Shown: positions 47,201-58,246 of the stretch, in pieces | Position numbering within the stretch: position 1 is the stretch's first letter | Layout: each line of letters opens with the position of its first letter | Assembly (NCBI GenBank): GCA_963921825.1 | Contig: OY997590.1 | Coordinates: 59,448,012-59,512,011, forward strand | DNA length: 64,000 nucleotides | Direction of reading: 5' to 3' | From: Erodium maritimum | Taxonomy: Eukaryota > Streptophyta > Magnoliopsida > Geraniales > Geraniaceae | The notes under the pieces: generated by a model | What the model was told of the DNA's origin: nothing | Seen by the model: the letters and a program-made list of their open reading frames with translations, nothing else | The model's database searches: none | Position numbers and translations under genes: made by a program

Positions 47201-49784
47201 AAACGCACGACAACCTCCGGCATACTCGATGCCTCCAACGGTCCTAAAATCACTAGTTTCACAAACAACCTCCGGGCATGGTCATATGCCTCCAGTAATT
47301 CAATTATCGCTAAGTTCTCTGTTCCTACGACACTACTAAGTGTCACATGCTTTTCTCTTGAACGCTACAATCCCGTATCATGCTTTTCTAATAATTAAAT
47401 AAATCTACTCAACCCACGACACCCCGGTGTCACATGCAATTCTACTATTAACTTTCCCTAATCAGGGCCGAGATCCGGCTACTTTTCCCTACCTCGTATA
47501 CAATCCCAAAAGCGCTCCAACAACACCCGAAGCACACTCAGTCACTCGCCGAGCTTCCCCTTGCCTCGGTCCGTAGCACGATCTAAAAGAACACAAATTT
47601 AAAGTACTTTTAAACTAGTACGAATAACCAAAAAAATTTACATACTTAACGCCCAAACGTAACCCCGACAATGTCGGTCACTCCCAAACTTCCCAATTAT
47701 TCGATAATGCCGATAAAGGACCCGTAAGGGCCAGATTCGCCCGACATGGCGAATCTGCCCGGTTTTGGTTAATTGCCTTCCGGGGCTCCAAAAGCCCCCA
47801 TTTTCGTTTCTACGGTCTTAGAATATTTCAAGGAACCCAACGCACTTGACGGAATTGAATTCCGACTTCTAAGTCAATTAATTAACGTTTAAAGTTTCCC
47901 AAAACCCGTTAATTACAACTTCTCCAAATTAATTCCAAATTTCGATTCGATTAGGAAAAAGTGGTCCGGGGGACGTTTTAAACCACCCGAACATTAAAAC
48001 CCGAGCAACCGAGCACGTGGGCCCCACCCAAGAGGCTTGGCCGAGACCCTAGGGTTTGAGGGAGGGGCTCGGCCACCAAGTGGTGGCTGCTGCCACCTCC
48101 GGCCAGCCACCACATGGCCGGCCGGCCACCACCCACGGTGGCCGGAGCTCCTCCCGAGCCTCCGGTCACCGGAAAACGTGAAATTAAACCCCCAAACACC
48201 TCTAAAACGTCTCCAACGCCTCCCCACACTCTACACAACTCTAAGCCTTAGTTTATAACCAAACCCTAGCTCTTGAAAATAATCAAAACGAGAATCGGTT
48301 CGGGTATTACCGTAGAGGAGAACGAGGGGAACGGGATTGCTCTTTGCTTTGACTCGATCCAAGGGCTCGATCACAAACCCTAGCTCAACCTCCCTTCTTC
48401 TCTCTTCTTCTCCTTCTCCTTCTCTCTCTAAAACCTCTCTTCTAATTTCTAATTTAATTAAACTAACAACAAAACTAACTTTCTCTCCCTTAATACCCCA
48501 TACTCGGCCAACCCTCTCCAACCACACCTTTTCCCTCCAAAAAAAACACCACCATATACTTGACAAGTGTCAAGGTGGGTCCCATACCTTTTGGAAAATA
48601 TCTAGTTGATATTTTCCAATCAGATTCGCGAAAAACGGACGTTTCGGGCCCCGAACGGGCACTTTTCCCAAAAAAAATTTAAACTGGACGGGCTTCAAGG
48701 AAACGGCCCAACTAAGACCGCTACGACGACGGCTAAGCTTTTCGGGTCCAAAACGGTCCTCGAATGGACCAAAACGTCGCTCGGGTGACTTTTCCAGCGA
48801 AAAATCAATCTTTCCCAAAATGACCAGGAAGTTGCCCTGAGTCCCCCGTAACTCATTTTAGTCGATAACGGGGTCAACTTAAGTCCGGCATGACCCTCGG
48901 GGTCAATTTAAGTTAAGTTAAGTGTCTGTCTTAAATTTTTTAAATTTTCCTGTTTTTCGCAGGTTTGACTGACGTTGACCAGAAGTGGTTATTATAGTAC
49001 CGTGTTGATGTCGATGTCCGGACTCTCCTCCGAACAGTGGGCTCCATGTGATCTGGCGCCTCCCTCCTCGACTCTAGAGACAGATGGCCATCAGCCTCAT
49101 AAGCAGAACCAGAAACAACCCCGTTACAGGGTATTCAAACCCTACTCCGCCTCCGTGCCCAGCCACGATGAAAAAACGTGAAGGAAGCTTCCACCGTACT
49201 CCACCGCACCCTGTCGCGATCACGGACTAGGCACTGAAATCGGGTCCTTACTATCATGACCGAGGAGAAATCCCAGGTTTCCGTCATGTCCCGGACCATC
49301 CCCGCCTCCATGAAGCGAGGGGGTGCATACTTCGGAGGCGCACCTCCCGGCCTTGTGTTGTCCAACCCAGCCACCAGAGCAAGGTCGTGGTAAGCCTAGG
49401 GGACAAGCTAGCGTTCGATCGAAGAGGGGCCGCTTCTTGGCGTGGGTCGTAAGGCACCCCAGCCCCCGCACCAGTTCATCCCGACGTAGGACTCTGAGCG
49501 GCAGAGAAGGAGACAAACCTCGCGGACCAGAAGACCCAACCGCCATCGACAGAGAAGTGGCTCGGGGTCCCAAAACGATCGGGCTAGAAGTTGGCGAGAC
49601 CGTAGAAGGGAGGCGAGGGAAAGAGAAGACGAAGGGCGTGGTATGGGGACAAAGTCCCATCAGTATACATCCCCCACACCAAGCGTGGTCTGCGAGGGTT
49701 GCGATCGGATGTGACATAGGAACACGGGGACTGCAATTCAGCTACAGGCGGCATAGGAGCGGCGGTGGGAGGGGAGAGCTCCAT

Positions 49785-50086
49785 AGCGGCTAGGGAGTCG
49801 GGCTACTGTTAGTATCTCAAGGAACAAGAGAGAATTTTTTGTATACAAATCAACAACTTAATTGCATCTCATTCATCAATTTTTATTTGGATAACTTGAA
49901 TTGGTTCACACGCTTATACATAAAAAAATGGTTCAATTTATTTTTTTCCTTAAAAGCGATAATCACTTAATTTTACCGGGGTAAATAACCGGTTTAGTTA
50001 TTCTCCGGGTTAAATTAAAGGTCGCCCGTTTTGCCGATTCTTGGAAGAAAAACTGTGTTATGGTCATAAGTTATTCGCGCTCATAG
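49785..50086 (+). promoter_or_regulatory. Upstream region of the RCC1 gene
   Basis: About 300 bp between the inverted-repeat arm and the RCC1 start codon. AT-rich up to 49990, then a CCGGGTTAAATT block. No clear TATA box could be assigned. The host promoter must lie here or within the element sequence to its left. Confidence 0.4.
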
Positions 50087-52593
50087 ATGGAAGAGGATGA
50101 AGTGAGCATCAAAGGATTGGATGAGCAGCAACAGATATGGAGTTGGGGAGCGGGAACGGAGGGTCAGCTGGCCACCGCCAAGGCGGAGGACGAACACCTC
50201 CCTCAGCTTCTTCGTCTTCCTCGTCTCGCCTCCGCCAGACCCATCTCCCATCTCGCCTGCGGCGGCTCTCACGTCGTTGCCTTGATTTCCGGTACTTCAC
50301 CTTAATCCCCACTACCTTGTATCCTCCAAAAAATCCAATCTTTTTCCATAAATTTTGCAGGTGGCAAGGTGCTGACATGGGGAAGAGGCACGTCTGGTCA
50401 GCTCGGGCATGGAGACATGGTCAATAGCTTGTATCCCAAGTTTGTGGCTTTCCTCGAAAGCTACTATGTTTCTCATGTTGCTGCTGGATGGAACCACTCT
50501 GGATTTGTTACAGGTTTGTTGCTTTATCCACGACCATTATAGTGCCTGCAAGGTGTTCGACAGAATGTCTGATAGAACTGCAGTCTATTTCAGCAGTTTC
50601 TAAATTTGATTATTGGGTTCTGTGGATTTGATGTTGAGCTCTTTTCTGGAATTTAGATTCTGGGCTGGTTTTTACTTGCGGGGATGGCTCCTTTGGGCAG
50701 CTTGGACATGGCGATTTCAGCTCTCATTGCTCTCCTCATAGAGTCTCCTACTTTGATTCCAAGCATGTTGAACAGATTGCCTGTGGCATGCGCCATTCAC
50801 TTGTCTTGTTGAAAGGTATAGTGCTTAATATGTTTCTTCTTCTGTTACTAGTTACAAGCCAAAATTGAGATATAGAAATGAGAAGCTGATATATATCTAG
50901 GTTGTAGATACCGTCAAGATATCACATTGTGTTGCTAGGTTTTAGCTCCCAATGCCTTTCATCCATGCACTAGAGAGGTGTCTCGCATAGGCACTTGCTT
51001 ACATATTTGAAACTCCAAATATCCATAGATGTAGAAGTTAGTGTAGACAGATCCTAATTATGCTATAAATTAGGGATAATTGCAAAAGAAATACCCTATG
51101 GTATTAACTTTTTGCAACTTGTAGCCCTCTTTGATAATTGCATAAACGTGTACGGAGTTTGCCTTTTTGTTGCACTTTGTGTAAAAAAAATTCAAAATGA
51201 CAATTTTACCCTTTAAAAATAATAAGTAAAACATAATCCAGAATTTTTATCAACCTTATTTTTCCCTCTTTGTATGTCCAAAGAGGAAGAAAATTAAGAA
51301 AGGTGAAAATTCTGGGTTTTTTTGTCTTTTCACTTATTAATTTTTAAATTTAAATTTTCAAGGGTAAAATTTTCATTTTGAAACAAATCTACACAAAGTG
51401 CAACGAAAGGCAAGTTAAGGGCACATTTATTCAATTATCAAAGAAGAGGACTACAAGTTGCAAAAAGTGAATACCTCTCATGGTACTTTTTTTCAAATAA
51501 TCCATACAAATTCGTCAGGAGATCAAATTTATGGGTTTGGATCTGGAAAGCGTGGTCAGCTCGGTACATCCCAGAACAAGGTTGGATTAGTTCATCTTCC
51601 TCATGCGACTCTTGGAATTGAACACTTGAAGATTGTTAGCATTGCAGCAAATGGAGATCATAGTGCAGCGTTGTCTGGTAAGTCTAATTTCTCTTCCACT
51701 ATGGACATAGACTCGTAACATACTTTGGACTGTTTAGTTGTTCTGTACCAAAAGAAAAATCAAATTAGGCTAGAAATTTAAATCCGTTTCCCTCTCCTGA
51801 GTTCGTTCCTTATAAATTTCCTTGATTTTATCGTTGCTGCAGACGATGGGCATCTTTATACATGGGGCAGAGGGCTCGGAGGCAGTTCAGATGCATTCTT
51901 TCCTCAGCATTTGCCTTCCACTTTAAGATTTTCTAAAGTTGCTCTTGGATGGAATCATGCCTTATTACTAACCAGTACATACATACTCCTCTCTCTTCCA
52001 ACTTTCTTCCCTTTTTGTCTTGGCAGTGATCTTTTTTATGATGAACAGATGATGGTCTGGTGTTTATGCTCGGTGGCAAGCACCACGGAGTTCTTAGTGA
52101 CCCCGACAAAATGAAACCAGCAAAGCAAACTGGTAATGCATTCAGACTCTACATTAAGGTGTAATGAAGTGAACAAATCTTGTATTTGCTAGAGAGAGCA
52201 ATTGCATGAGTGTATTTTTGTTCTACTTTAGCTGGTTCGAGAGAGGTTGTACTGGAGAGAGTCGCAGGCCTTGACGGCATAAAAGTTGAACAGATAGCCA
52301 CTGGAGCTGAGCATTCTGCTCTTGTAACAGGCAAGATCTATATCTTGTTACGGGTCCTGTATATTACGACTAGCTAACTTGTTTTTGCTTTTGTGTTTCT
52401 TCAATTGGCAGAGGGCAGAGTCGTTAAGACATGGGGTTGGGGTGAGCATGGTCAGCTGGGATTGGGGAGTACAGATGATCAGACAATCCCTCAGACAGTC
52501 CAATTTAGCCAAGGAGATTTGAACAAAGATGTTACAACATTTAAGATTTTCTGTGGCAGTGGTTTTACTTACGCCGTGAGTACGCTACATTAG
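50087..52593 (+). CDS. RCC1-repeat (beta-propeller) protein, 8 exons
   Basis: Exons: 50087-50291, 50361-50513, 50657-50815, 51519-51677, 51843-51974, 52049-52132, 52232-52330 and 52412-52593, for 390 residues. Every intron falls after the first base of a codon. RCC1 motifs recur about once per exon: IWSWGAGTEGQL (17-28), LTWGRGTSGQLGHGD (exon 2), FTCGDGSFGQLGHGD (exon 3), YGFGSGKRGQLG (exon 4), YTWGRGLGG (exon 5), a weaker FMLGGKHHG (exon 6) and KTWGWGEHGQLGLGS (exon 8). Seven blades fit one seven-bladed propeller. Family members act as Ran exchange factors (RCC1), as the UV-B receptor (UVR8) or as organelle splicing factors (RUG3). The UVR8-type GWRHT motifs are absent (here GWNHS, GMRHS, GWNHA), so the role is open. 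Intron 7 has a GC donor (ACAG|GCAAG). Intron 3 contains an inverted-repeat element. The last exon could instead splice at GCC|GTGAGT near 52576. Confidence 0.9.
51071..51507. mobile_element. MITE-like inverted-repeat element in RCC1 intron 3
   Basis: About 437 bp. The left end (GGATAATTGCAAAAGAAATA, 51074 on) matches the reverse complement of the right end (GGATTATTTGAAAAAAAGTA) imperfectly over about 150 bp, including TGCAACTTGTAG and TTGCACTTTGTGTA. AT-rich, no coding. I found no certain target duplication. Its right edge is about 11 bp before the exon 4 acceptor (51518). Confidence 0.75.
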
Positions 52594-52918
52594 TGATCCT
52601 CTAACCCGTCACACATATAGAAGATACATCATGTAATTTCCGATGACAATGTATGAGATCGGCTCAAGATTTCAGTGAGTTAAACAACTACTTAAGACCT
52701 CAAGACCTCAGGATAGAAAAAAGGCCTAAGAAAATTAGATGTGACCATTTGATACAAAGGTTATATTTTATTTCAAACATACTCAACATAAAATATTGGG
52801 TCTCTCTTTGATATTCTCAGTACTAGTTGAATCTAATTCTGATTCAATTCAACTTTGTTTTTTTAGAAAAATAACTATAAGAATGACCATTTTGTTGTGA
52901 AATATAAATTAAATATAA
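52594..52918 (+). other. RCC1 3' flank
   Basis: Probable 3' UTR and downstream AT-rich sequence. No second gene is seen. It ends at the LINE target duplication (52919). Confidence 0.45.
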
Positions 52919-52934
52919 TAACCTTCGCATACAT

Positions 52935-55211
52935 TTTTTTTTGAAATGAGTAATTGGGGAAGTGCATTACTGCGAACAAAAAACCATAAAAGGTAGAACG
53001 TAAAAGCTTTGGGTTCCAGATATTTGTCCGGGCCGACCGTAGTAAGCCCAATGCTCATGGATCCGTAGAAATAGTCCACTTTTGATCGTAGACACTAACT
53101 CACGACATCCCCTTACCAGAGTCTCAAAACATTGAAATATAAAGAAAATTGTCCAACAATCGAAACAAAATAAGCAACCCAAACTAATAACAGAAGAACC
53201 ATAATACGACCAAGGATAGTGAGCTGTGATTGCGGATTTCCCGAGACCTCCCAGCACTAGCAGTCCCGGGTCTGTGGGTATAGGCCAGAGACGGACCCTC
53301 CCACCCCCGCCGGGTCTTCTCATTCCTGCAGAGGAGGCTTCATTGCCTCCACCCGTGTAGTCTGCTCCTCCTCATCCTCCCCTGACTTGTGCTCCTGATG
53401 GATGATGCCTGACAACTCCAGAGCTTTCTTCATGCTGGTAGGTTTGGCGTACAATTGTCCGCTCCTATCCTTCGTCTTGGCCTTCATTGCCTTGGATCTA
53501 ATGGGGCCTGCACCTCCGGAATGGGCCTGAGGTTCCTTCTGTTTCTCCGTTGTTAGGCACAGGTCACCTGCATACCCATTTGGGCAAAAATCATTCTCAG
53601 CATAAGGGATATTATTAGCCAGGTTGTCAAACTTTATGATACCCAGCTGTCCCTCTAATGCTCCCGGAGATTCAACTTGCATATTTAACATTTCCCCCTC
53701 TGGGACATCTTTAGTCATGTTGTCAGACTTCGATCGAAGGTCCTCCCTCCTGTGTAGAGTCTGGGGTCTAGTGACCGGTATTACAGAATTGTTGCTGCTA
53801 CCTTCCTAAGAGTCTTCCCTAGTCCTTTGACTCGGGTTCAGAGAGAGGCATGTCAAAAGATCATCAACTGCAAAATCCCCAATAGGTCTCGGGGGCTTCC
53901 AAACCATTTTAAGCAGGCGATGCACATCTACTTGTTTTGGCATCCTGATGGAGGTATCATAACGAATCTCCTCCCGACCAATTTCAGGGAGGTGGGCCGT
54001 ACACTCTAGTAATCAATGTGTCAGCCTACCACATCGGAGATAAAATTTCGGTAACCTTTCGTACTGTAGCTCAATCAGTGAGGACTGGGTATTACCAGGG
54101 AAACGAAGAGGAATACGTCTACGTAGCGGTTGGTTCACGTCCAGGCTGACTCTCATCCAAAAAAAGTGATCATCACTTCGTACAAAAGGTATAGGGGAAG
54201 AGATTACCTGAGTGCCCATATAGGAAGCAAGAAGGTCATGAACTCTAGGGTTCCGGGCATCCCCTGGAACATTCATAGCTCGAACCCTTATTTCCATATG
54301 GCTGAAATTGATGTCGTTGGGTTGCATGCAAGGTTGGAGCGGGGTCAACAACACTGGATATCCTCTGAAACCCCATGGTCCACGATGACGGACATCCTCC
54401 ATAGTTGCTCGGGATGGGAAATGAAAGTCGATAATGTCTGCTGATAGGTATTCAACCAGGAGACCGTCCACCTTCCATTGTTGCAGCATCAACCCACAAA
54501 CAGCATTTTGGTTGTGATGCCTCACCCCGGCGACCCGACCTGCTAATGAAAATAGGTACCTGCCGTTTTTCGTCGCCGGGACAGCTTCCATCGGGATGTC
54601 CATGACCTCATCCTCGTCCTCCCAGTCAGGTACCGGATCAGAGACGTCCCACCGGTTTTATGACCGGCTGTGCACCAGATCTGGAATATATCGCTGTCAA
54701 GCCCACTGGATTTGCAGCATACACGGCTGAGAGAGGTGAAGTCCTATTCTGGCCAGCCGGAATAATGGCGGGGGGGGGGGGGGGTAGTTGCTCGGTGGCT
54801 CTTGTGGATCTCAATGGCGGGACAAGTTCCAGCCAACCTCGGCATGGGGACGTAGGGGTGCCATCCAGGCCGGCGCCTTCACCTTCTCCATAGGTCGGGG
54901 CTCTTTAGTGACAGCTTCACTCGGCTGCATTTGGGGCGAGGATTGGTCGACGTCGGAGAGTGCTCGTATTGCAGTGCATGACGCCGTGATACGTCTGGCT
55001 CATTCGACGCCAACGGTCCATCTGAAGGAAAAAATGAGATGTCATGGAGGAAGCCGGAAGTGGCTGGGGAGGGTGAGGGTGCTCGGAGGCCATGGAAATG
55101 GGGGATCGGAGAGATGGAGGCAGCTGAGAAATGAGAGTTCGACCCTAAGGGTTCAGTTTGTAACCCCGAGGGTTCTTGAGTTTTCTATAAAGAGATGAAT
55201 GTTAACAGTGT
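52935..55211 (-). mobile_element. ORF1-only LINE copy with 16-bp target duplication
   Basis: Perfect 16-bp duplication TAACCTTCGCATACAT at 52919-52934 and 55212-55227. A T-run at 52935-52942 is the A-tail of a minus-strand element. The 5' part (55211 down to about 54604) is leader. ORF1 (54603-54013 and 53718-53320, minus) has a DUF4283-like N-terminal domain (LVEYLSADIIDFHFPSRATM, PWGFRGYPVLL) ending at a zinc-knuckle-like YERLPKFYLRCGRLTH in which the first Cys is lost, then a charged tail. No ORF2 (endonuclease/RT) is present. It is therefore an internally deleted or non-autonomous LINE moved by another element's enzymes. The frame is interrupted between the two ORF1 pieces. Confidence 0.88.
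54013..54603 (-). pseudogene. LINE ORF1, DUF4283-like domain
   Basis: About 196 codons starting MDIPMEAVPATKNGRYLFSL. The pattern VDGLLVEYLSADIIDFHFPS ... PWGFRGYPVLL ... RDARNPRV-type stretch ... FFWMRVSLDVNQPLRRRIPL ... YERLP is typical of the DUF4283/zinc-knuckle ORF1 of plant LINEs, which binds RNA. In the canonical motif the zinc knuckle reads YERLPxFCxxCGxxxH; here one Cys is replaced. The frame ends at 54013 and is continued by a separate segment at 53718-53320. Confidence 0.8.
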
Positions 55212-55239
55212 TAACCTTCGCATACATAATTATGCATTA

Positions 55240-58050
55240 AGCACCACAAGGCCAAACTAAATACCATATGAACTAGGCTTAGGTATTGGAAAAATAACGA
55301 AAAACAAAGCTTTGCATTGCATGCTTCATTCACACATTTACAAGACCTGTACCTCATGCATTTATACATTTACAGGACCTGGACCTCATGCCTTTATATA
55401 GCTTGTCAATACATTTTTAGTCGCCCAATAAACCAACATTCTCTCTTGGACAACTCTATTTACAAATACATTAGATGTGCCTTAAGTGGTCTCGTTAAAA
55501 ACCTTTTAAGGAAAAATCCAATGAGACAAAAACCTGAACAGGGGAAAAGAGTGCAACGTACAAAACCTTGTGGACCTTGGGGAAAAGAAAGTGCTTGCTA
55601 AGGTGATGCATGTCGATTATACATACTAGTTTCTCAAAGGAAAATGTCGGAAAAGACAGTGAACAAATCATCCAGATTCTTGTAGGACCAAATCTACTTG
55701 ACATATATTTCATGACTCTTCTAGAGCTCGTGAGAATAAACAACTTCAAAGAGATGTGCTTGATCCTGTCTCCTTTAATATAGCCTCCTATAATCTGATC
55801 AATACAAGCTGTATTGTTCTCAAATATTATAAAAGTGGATTTCGTTGGGGGAATGTCAATTGAGCTCCGTATATGCTGAATAACTGATCGGAGGAACGCA
55901 TACTCTCGACTAGTTTATGTAGAGTCAAATTTTTTGAGTGGTTCGAGGATGTCGCAACCAAAGCCTACTTAGTAGAGCGCCAGGAAAGGGCAATTTTACT
56001 CCAGGTGAAAACATATCCTGTATGGGAGCGATATTTGTGGCGACCTGATAAATATCCCGCATCTGCATATCCAACTAGGCCAATGCTCTCCTAGGACTTA
56101 GAATACAGAAGTCCTAAATCTTTAGTTCCGCTTAGATAACAAAGTATGTGTTTGATACCATACAAATATCGTCGAGTAGGTTTTGAATTGAACCTAGCAA
56201 GCACATTTACTGCGAACGTTATATCAGGTTGCGTACATTTTGTCATATATAACAAAGCCCCAATAGCATTTAGATACGGTACTTCAGGACCAAGTATCTC
56301 TTCGTCAACTTCCTTTGGACGGAATGAATCTCTTTTGGGATTCAAAGACTGGACGACCATTGGAATACTGAGTGGATGAGTATTATCCATGGTAAAGCAT
56401 TTATGATCTTTTCAACATATGTAGATTGATGGATCAAAATTCCATCAGAAAGATGCTTGAGCTATAGGCTGAGACAATGTCTAGTCTTCCCTAAATCTTT
56501 CATTTCAAATTCCTATTCAGATACTCTGCAGCATTAAGGATCTTCCCGGAGTCCCAATCAGATTTATGTCATCGACATACACTCTTATAATATTAAATCA
56601 AGAGTTTGTTTTCTTAATGAACACACATGGACATAAGATATCCTTCTTATATCCCTCTATGGTAAGGTACCCGTTAAGAAAATTGTACCACATCTTACCA
56701 TATTTCTTTAGTTTTGTAACTTTATTGAACACATATCTATAGGGATATCTATAATTGATTTAGGAAATCTCAACCCTTTGGAGAGTTTCGTATAGATATC
56801 AGTGTCCAAAGCACCAGACAAGTAAGTAGTGACAATGTCCATCATGCGTATATCAAGTCACTTACAGACTGACATGCTGATCAAATATATGAAAGTGATC
56901 ATATCCATCTCTGGAAAATATGTCTCGTTAGAATTGATCTCAGTCGTTGAGAGAATCCTTGGGCCACAAGTCTAGCTTTATAACGAGCGACTGCATTTTT
57001 CTCATTTTGTTTCCTTGTAAACACCCACTTGTAACCAAAAAGTTTAATATTTTATGGTATTTTGGAAACGGACCCAAAGACTTGGTGTTTCGCCAATGAA
57101 GCCAATTTTGCTTGAGCTGCTTCTTCCCACCTTGGCCAATCATCCTTGTGACGACACTCGTCAATGCTTCGGGGATCAACATCAAATTCATTGATTATCT
57201 CATTATCCACCGCAAGGCAAAGATTTCATCAACAATAGTTGAGTTACAGTCTCATGTTTTCTTTATGTGTGAATAATTCATGTGGATCTTCTCATTACCT
57301 TTTTCTTGTAACCTCTCAAGAACATCAGAACCTCATAGTCTTTCCGGAATGGTTGGTTCCCCCATGACCTACTCTGGTAGTGAGGTTCTTTTACCCCATT
57401 TATTCTTCTGACATATCCGTTTTCGAAAAAGTATGTCTTTTGATCCAATTGGTCTTCCAAACTTTTGGCGTGTACTATCGATGGATGCTTTTGCAGTATC
57501 ACCAATGATCTTAATTTTAGCTGGTTCATTGATAGATTATGTATATGACTTTTTCATCTTTGATGCGTCTGCAAATGCATCGGTTGCAAATGCATCGGGC
57601 ATTTGATTTGTAATTTTCTACAAATGAATTATCATCTGCACTTCTATCTCACACTATGGCGTGCGTGGGTCAAGATGAGACATAGAACTTACTTCCCAAG
57701 AAAGTTCATGCTTAACTTTAGGAGGCTTATCTTTCACACCCAAATGTGGAAACATTGTCTCATCAAAATGACAGTCTGCAAACTTTGGACATGCAATCAT
57801 CAGGGGCTCAAGATACCGGATAATCGATGGTAAATAAAAACCAACATATACCCCAATCTCCGTTAGGGTCCCATTTTTGTGCGTTTAGGGGGTTCAATAG
57901 GTACTTGCATAACACAACCAAAGGTTTTTAAATGAGATATATTAGGTTCATGACCACACGCAAGTTTCACGGGAGAATATCGATGATATGCACTAGGCGT
58001 CAATCGAATCAAAGATGCATTATCAGGTATCTTGAGGCCCCTAATGAGTA
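55240..58050 (-). mobile_element. Ty1-copia relic (integrase end, RT, RNase H)
   Basis: Minus strand. Integrase C-terminal part at about 58010-57700 ([37 protein letters not shown]-type), an Arg/Lys linker (57529-57278), reverse transcriptase start at about 57191-56940, the RT end with YLNAIGALLYMTKCTQPDIT (56390-56091), and RNase H at about 56000-55600 (GGYIKGDR-type). Probable LTR remains at about 55310-55590 include GGTTTTTAACGAG. The element is broken in many places (more than ten) and looks old. No target duplication was found. It abuts plastid-derived sequence on the right. Confidence 0.82.
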
Positions 58051-58074
58051 ACCGAATCAAATTCAATGAGGAAT

Positions 58075-58242
58075 TGGTTCATCCCGCACGAACACGCCAC
58101 GAGCATCCTGCTTTTCTATGTTACATATATTTTTATGTAATTATTGAGAGTGAAGATATTATACATAGCGTGCCTATTCCACCAAAGAGTTTCCTTTTAG
58201 TTCAAATTGATCAATATGTAGAATCAGAACAATTAATTTAGG
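58075..58242 (+). pseudogene. rpoC2: Plastid rpoC2 fragment (nuclear copy)
   Basis: About 55 codons in frame read [19 protein letters not shown], then [20 protein letters not shown] and [12 protein letters not shown]. This matches the middle of plastid RNA polymerase beta'' (rpoC2), whose usual text is [34 protein letters not shown]. It is far too short to function (the plastid protein has well over 1,000 residues). It is joined directly to rps12 sequence, which is not its neighbour in plastid genomes. Plastid DNA inserted in the nucleus. Confidence 0.82.
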
Positions 58243-58246
58243 AGTA

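Larger units (their letters stand above)
45993..48996 (-). mobile_element. Solo Gypsy-type LTR, family C (copy 1)
   Basis: About 3.0 kb on the minus strand; plus reads TGTCACGCCCC at the left and GTGGTTATTATA at the right. The flank is GGTAC at the left and GTAC at the right. It is very similar over its whole length to 60120-63112. It holds two internal tandem arrays. No coding interior is present, so it is a solo LTR. Confidence 0.88.
45208..49784 (-). repeat. Right arm of giant inverted repeat, split by a solo LTR
   Basis: Reverse complement of 41344-43037, at about 45208-45992 and 48997-49784. On the minus strand it starts at 49784 with MELSPPTAAPMPPVAELQSP and ends near 45208. The arms differ by scattered substitutions and short gaps, so they are not freshly copied. 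The solo LTR 45993-48996 lies at the GGTAC site that is undisturbed in the left arm. Confidence 0.85.

Noticed and set aside
48037-48258. Open frames on both strands near 48 kb and 62.1 kb rich in Gly, Pro and Ala
   Set aside because: Both belong to the same GC-rich block (GTGGCCGG repeats) of the family C LTR.
41453-49793. The long frames of the inverted-repeat arms as host genes
   Set aside because: The two arms do not keep the same frame open throughout, and both carry stops in the best frame. I treat them as repeat sequence of unknown origin.
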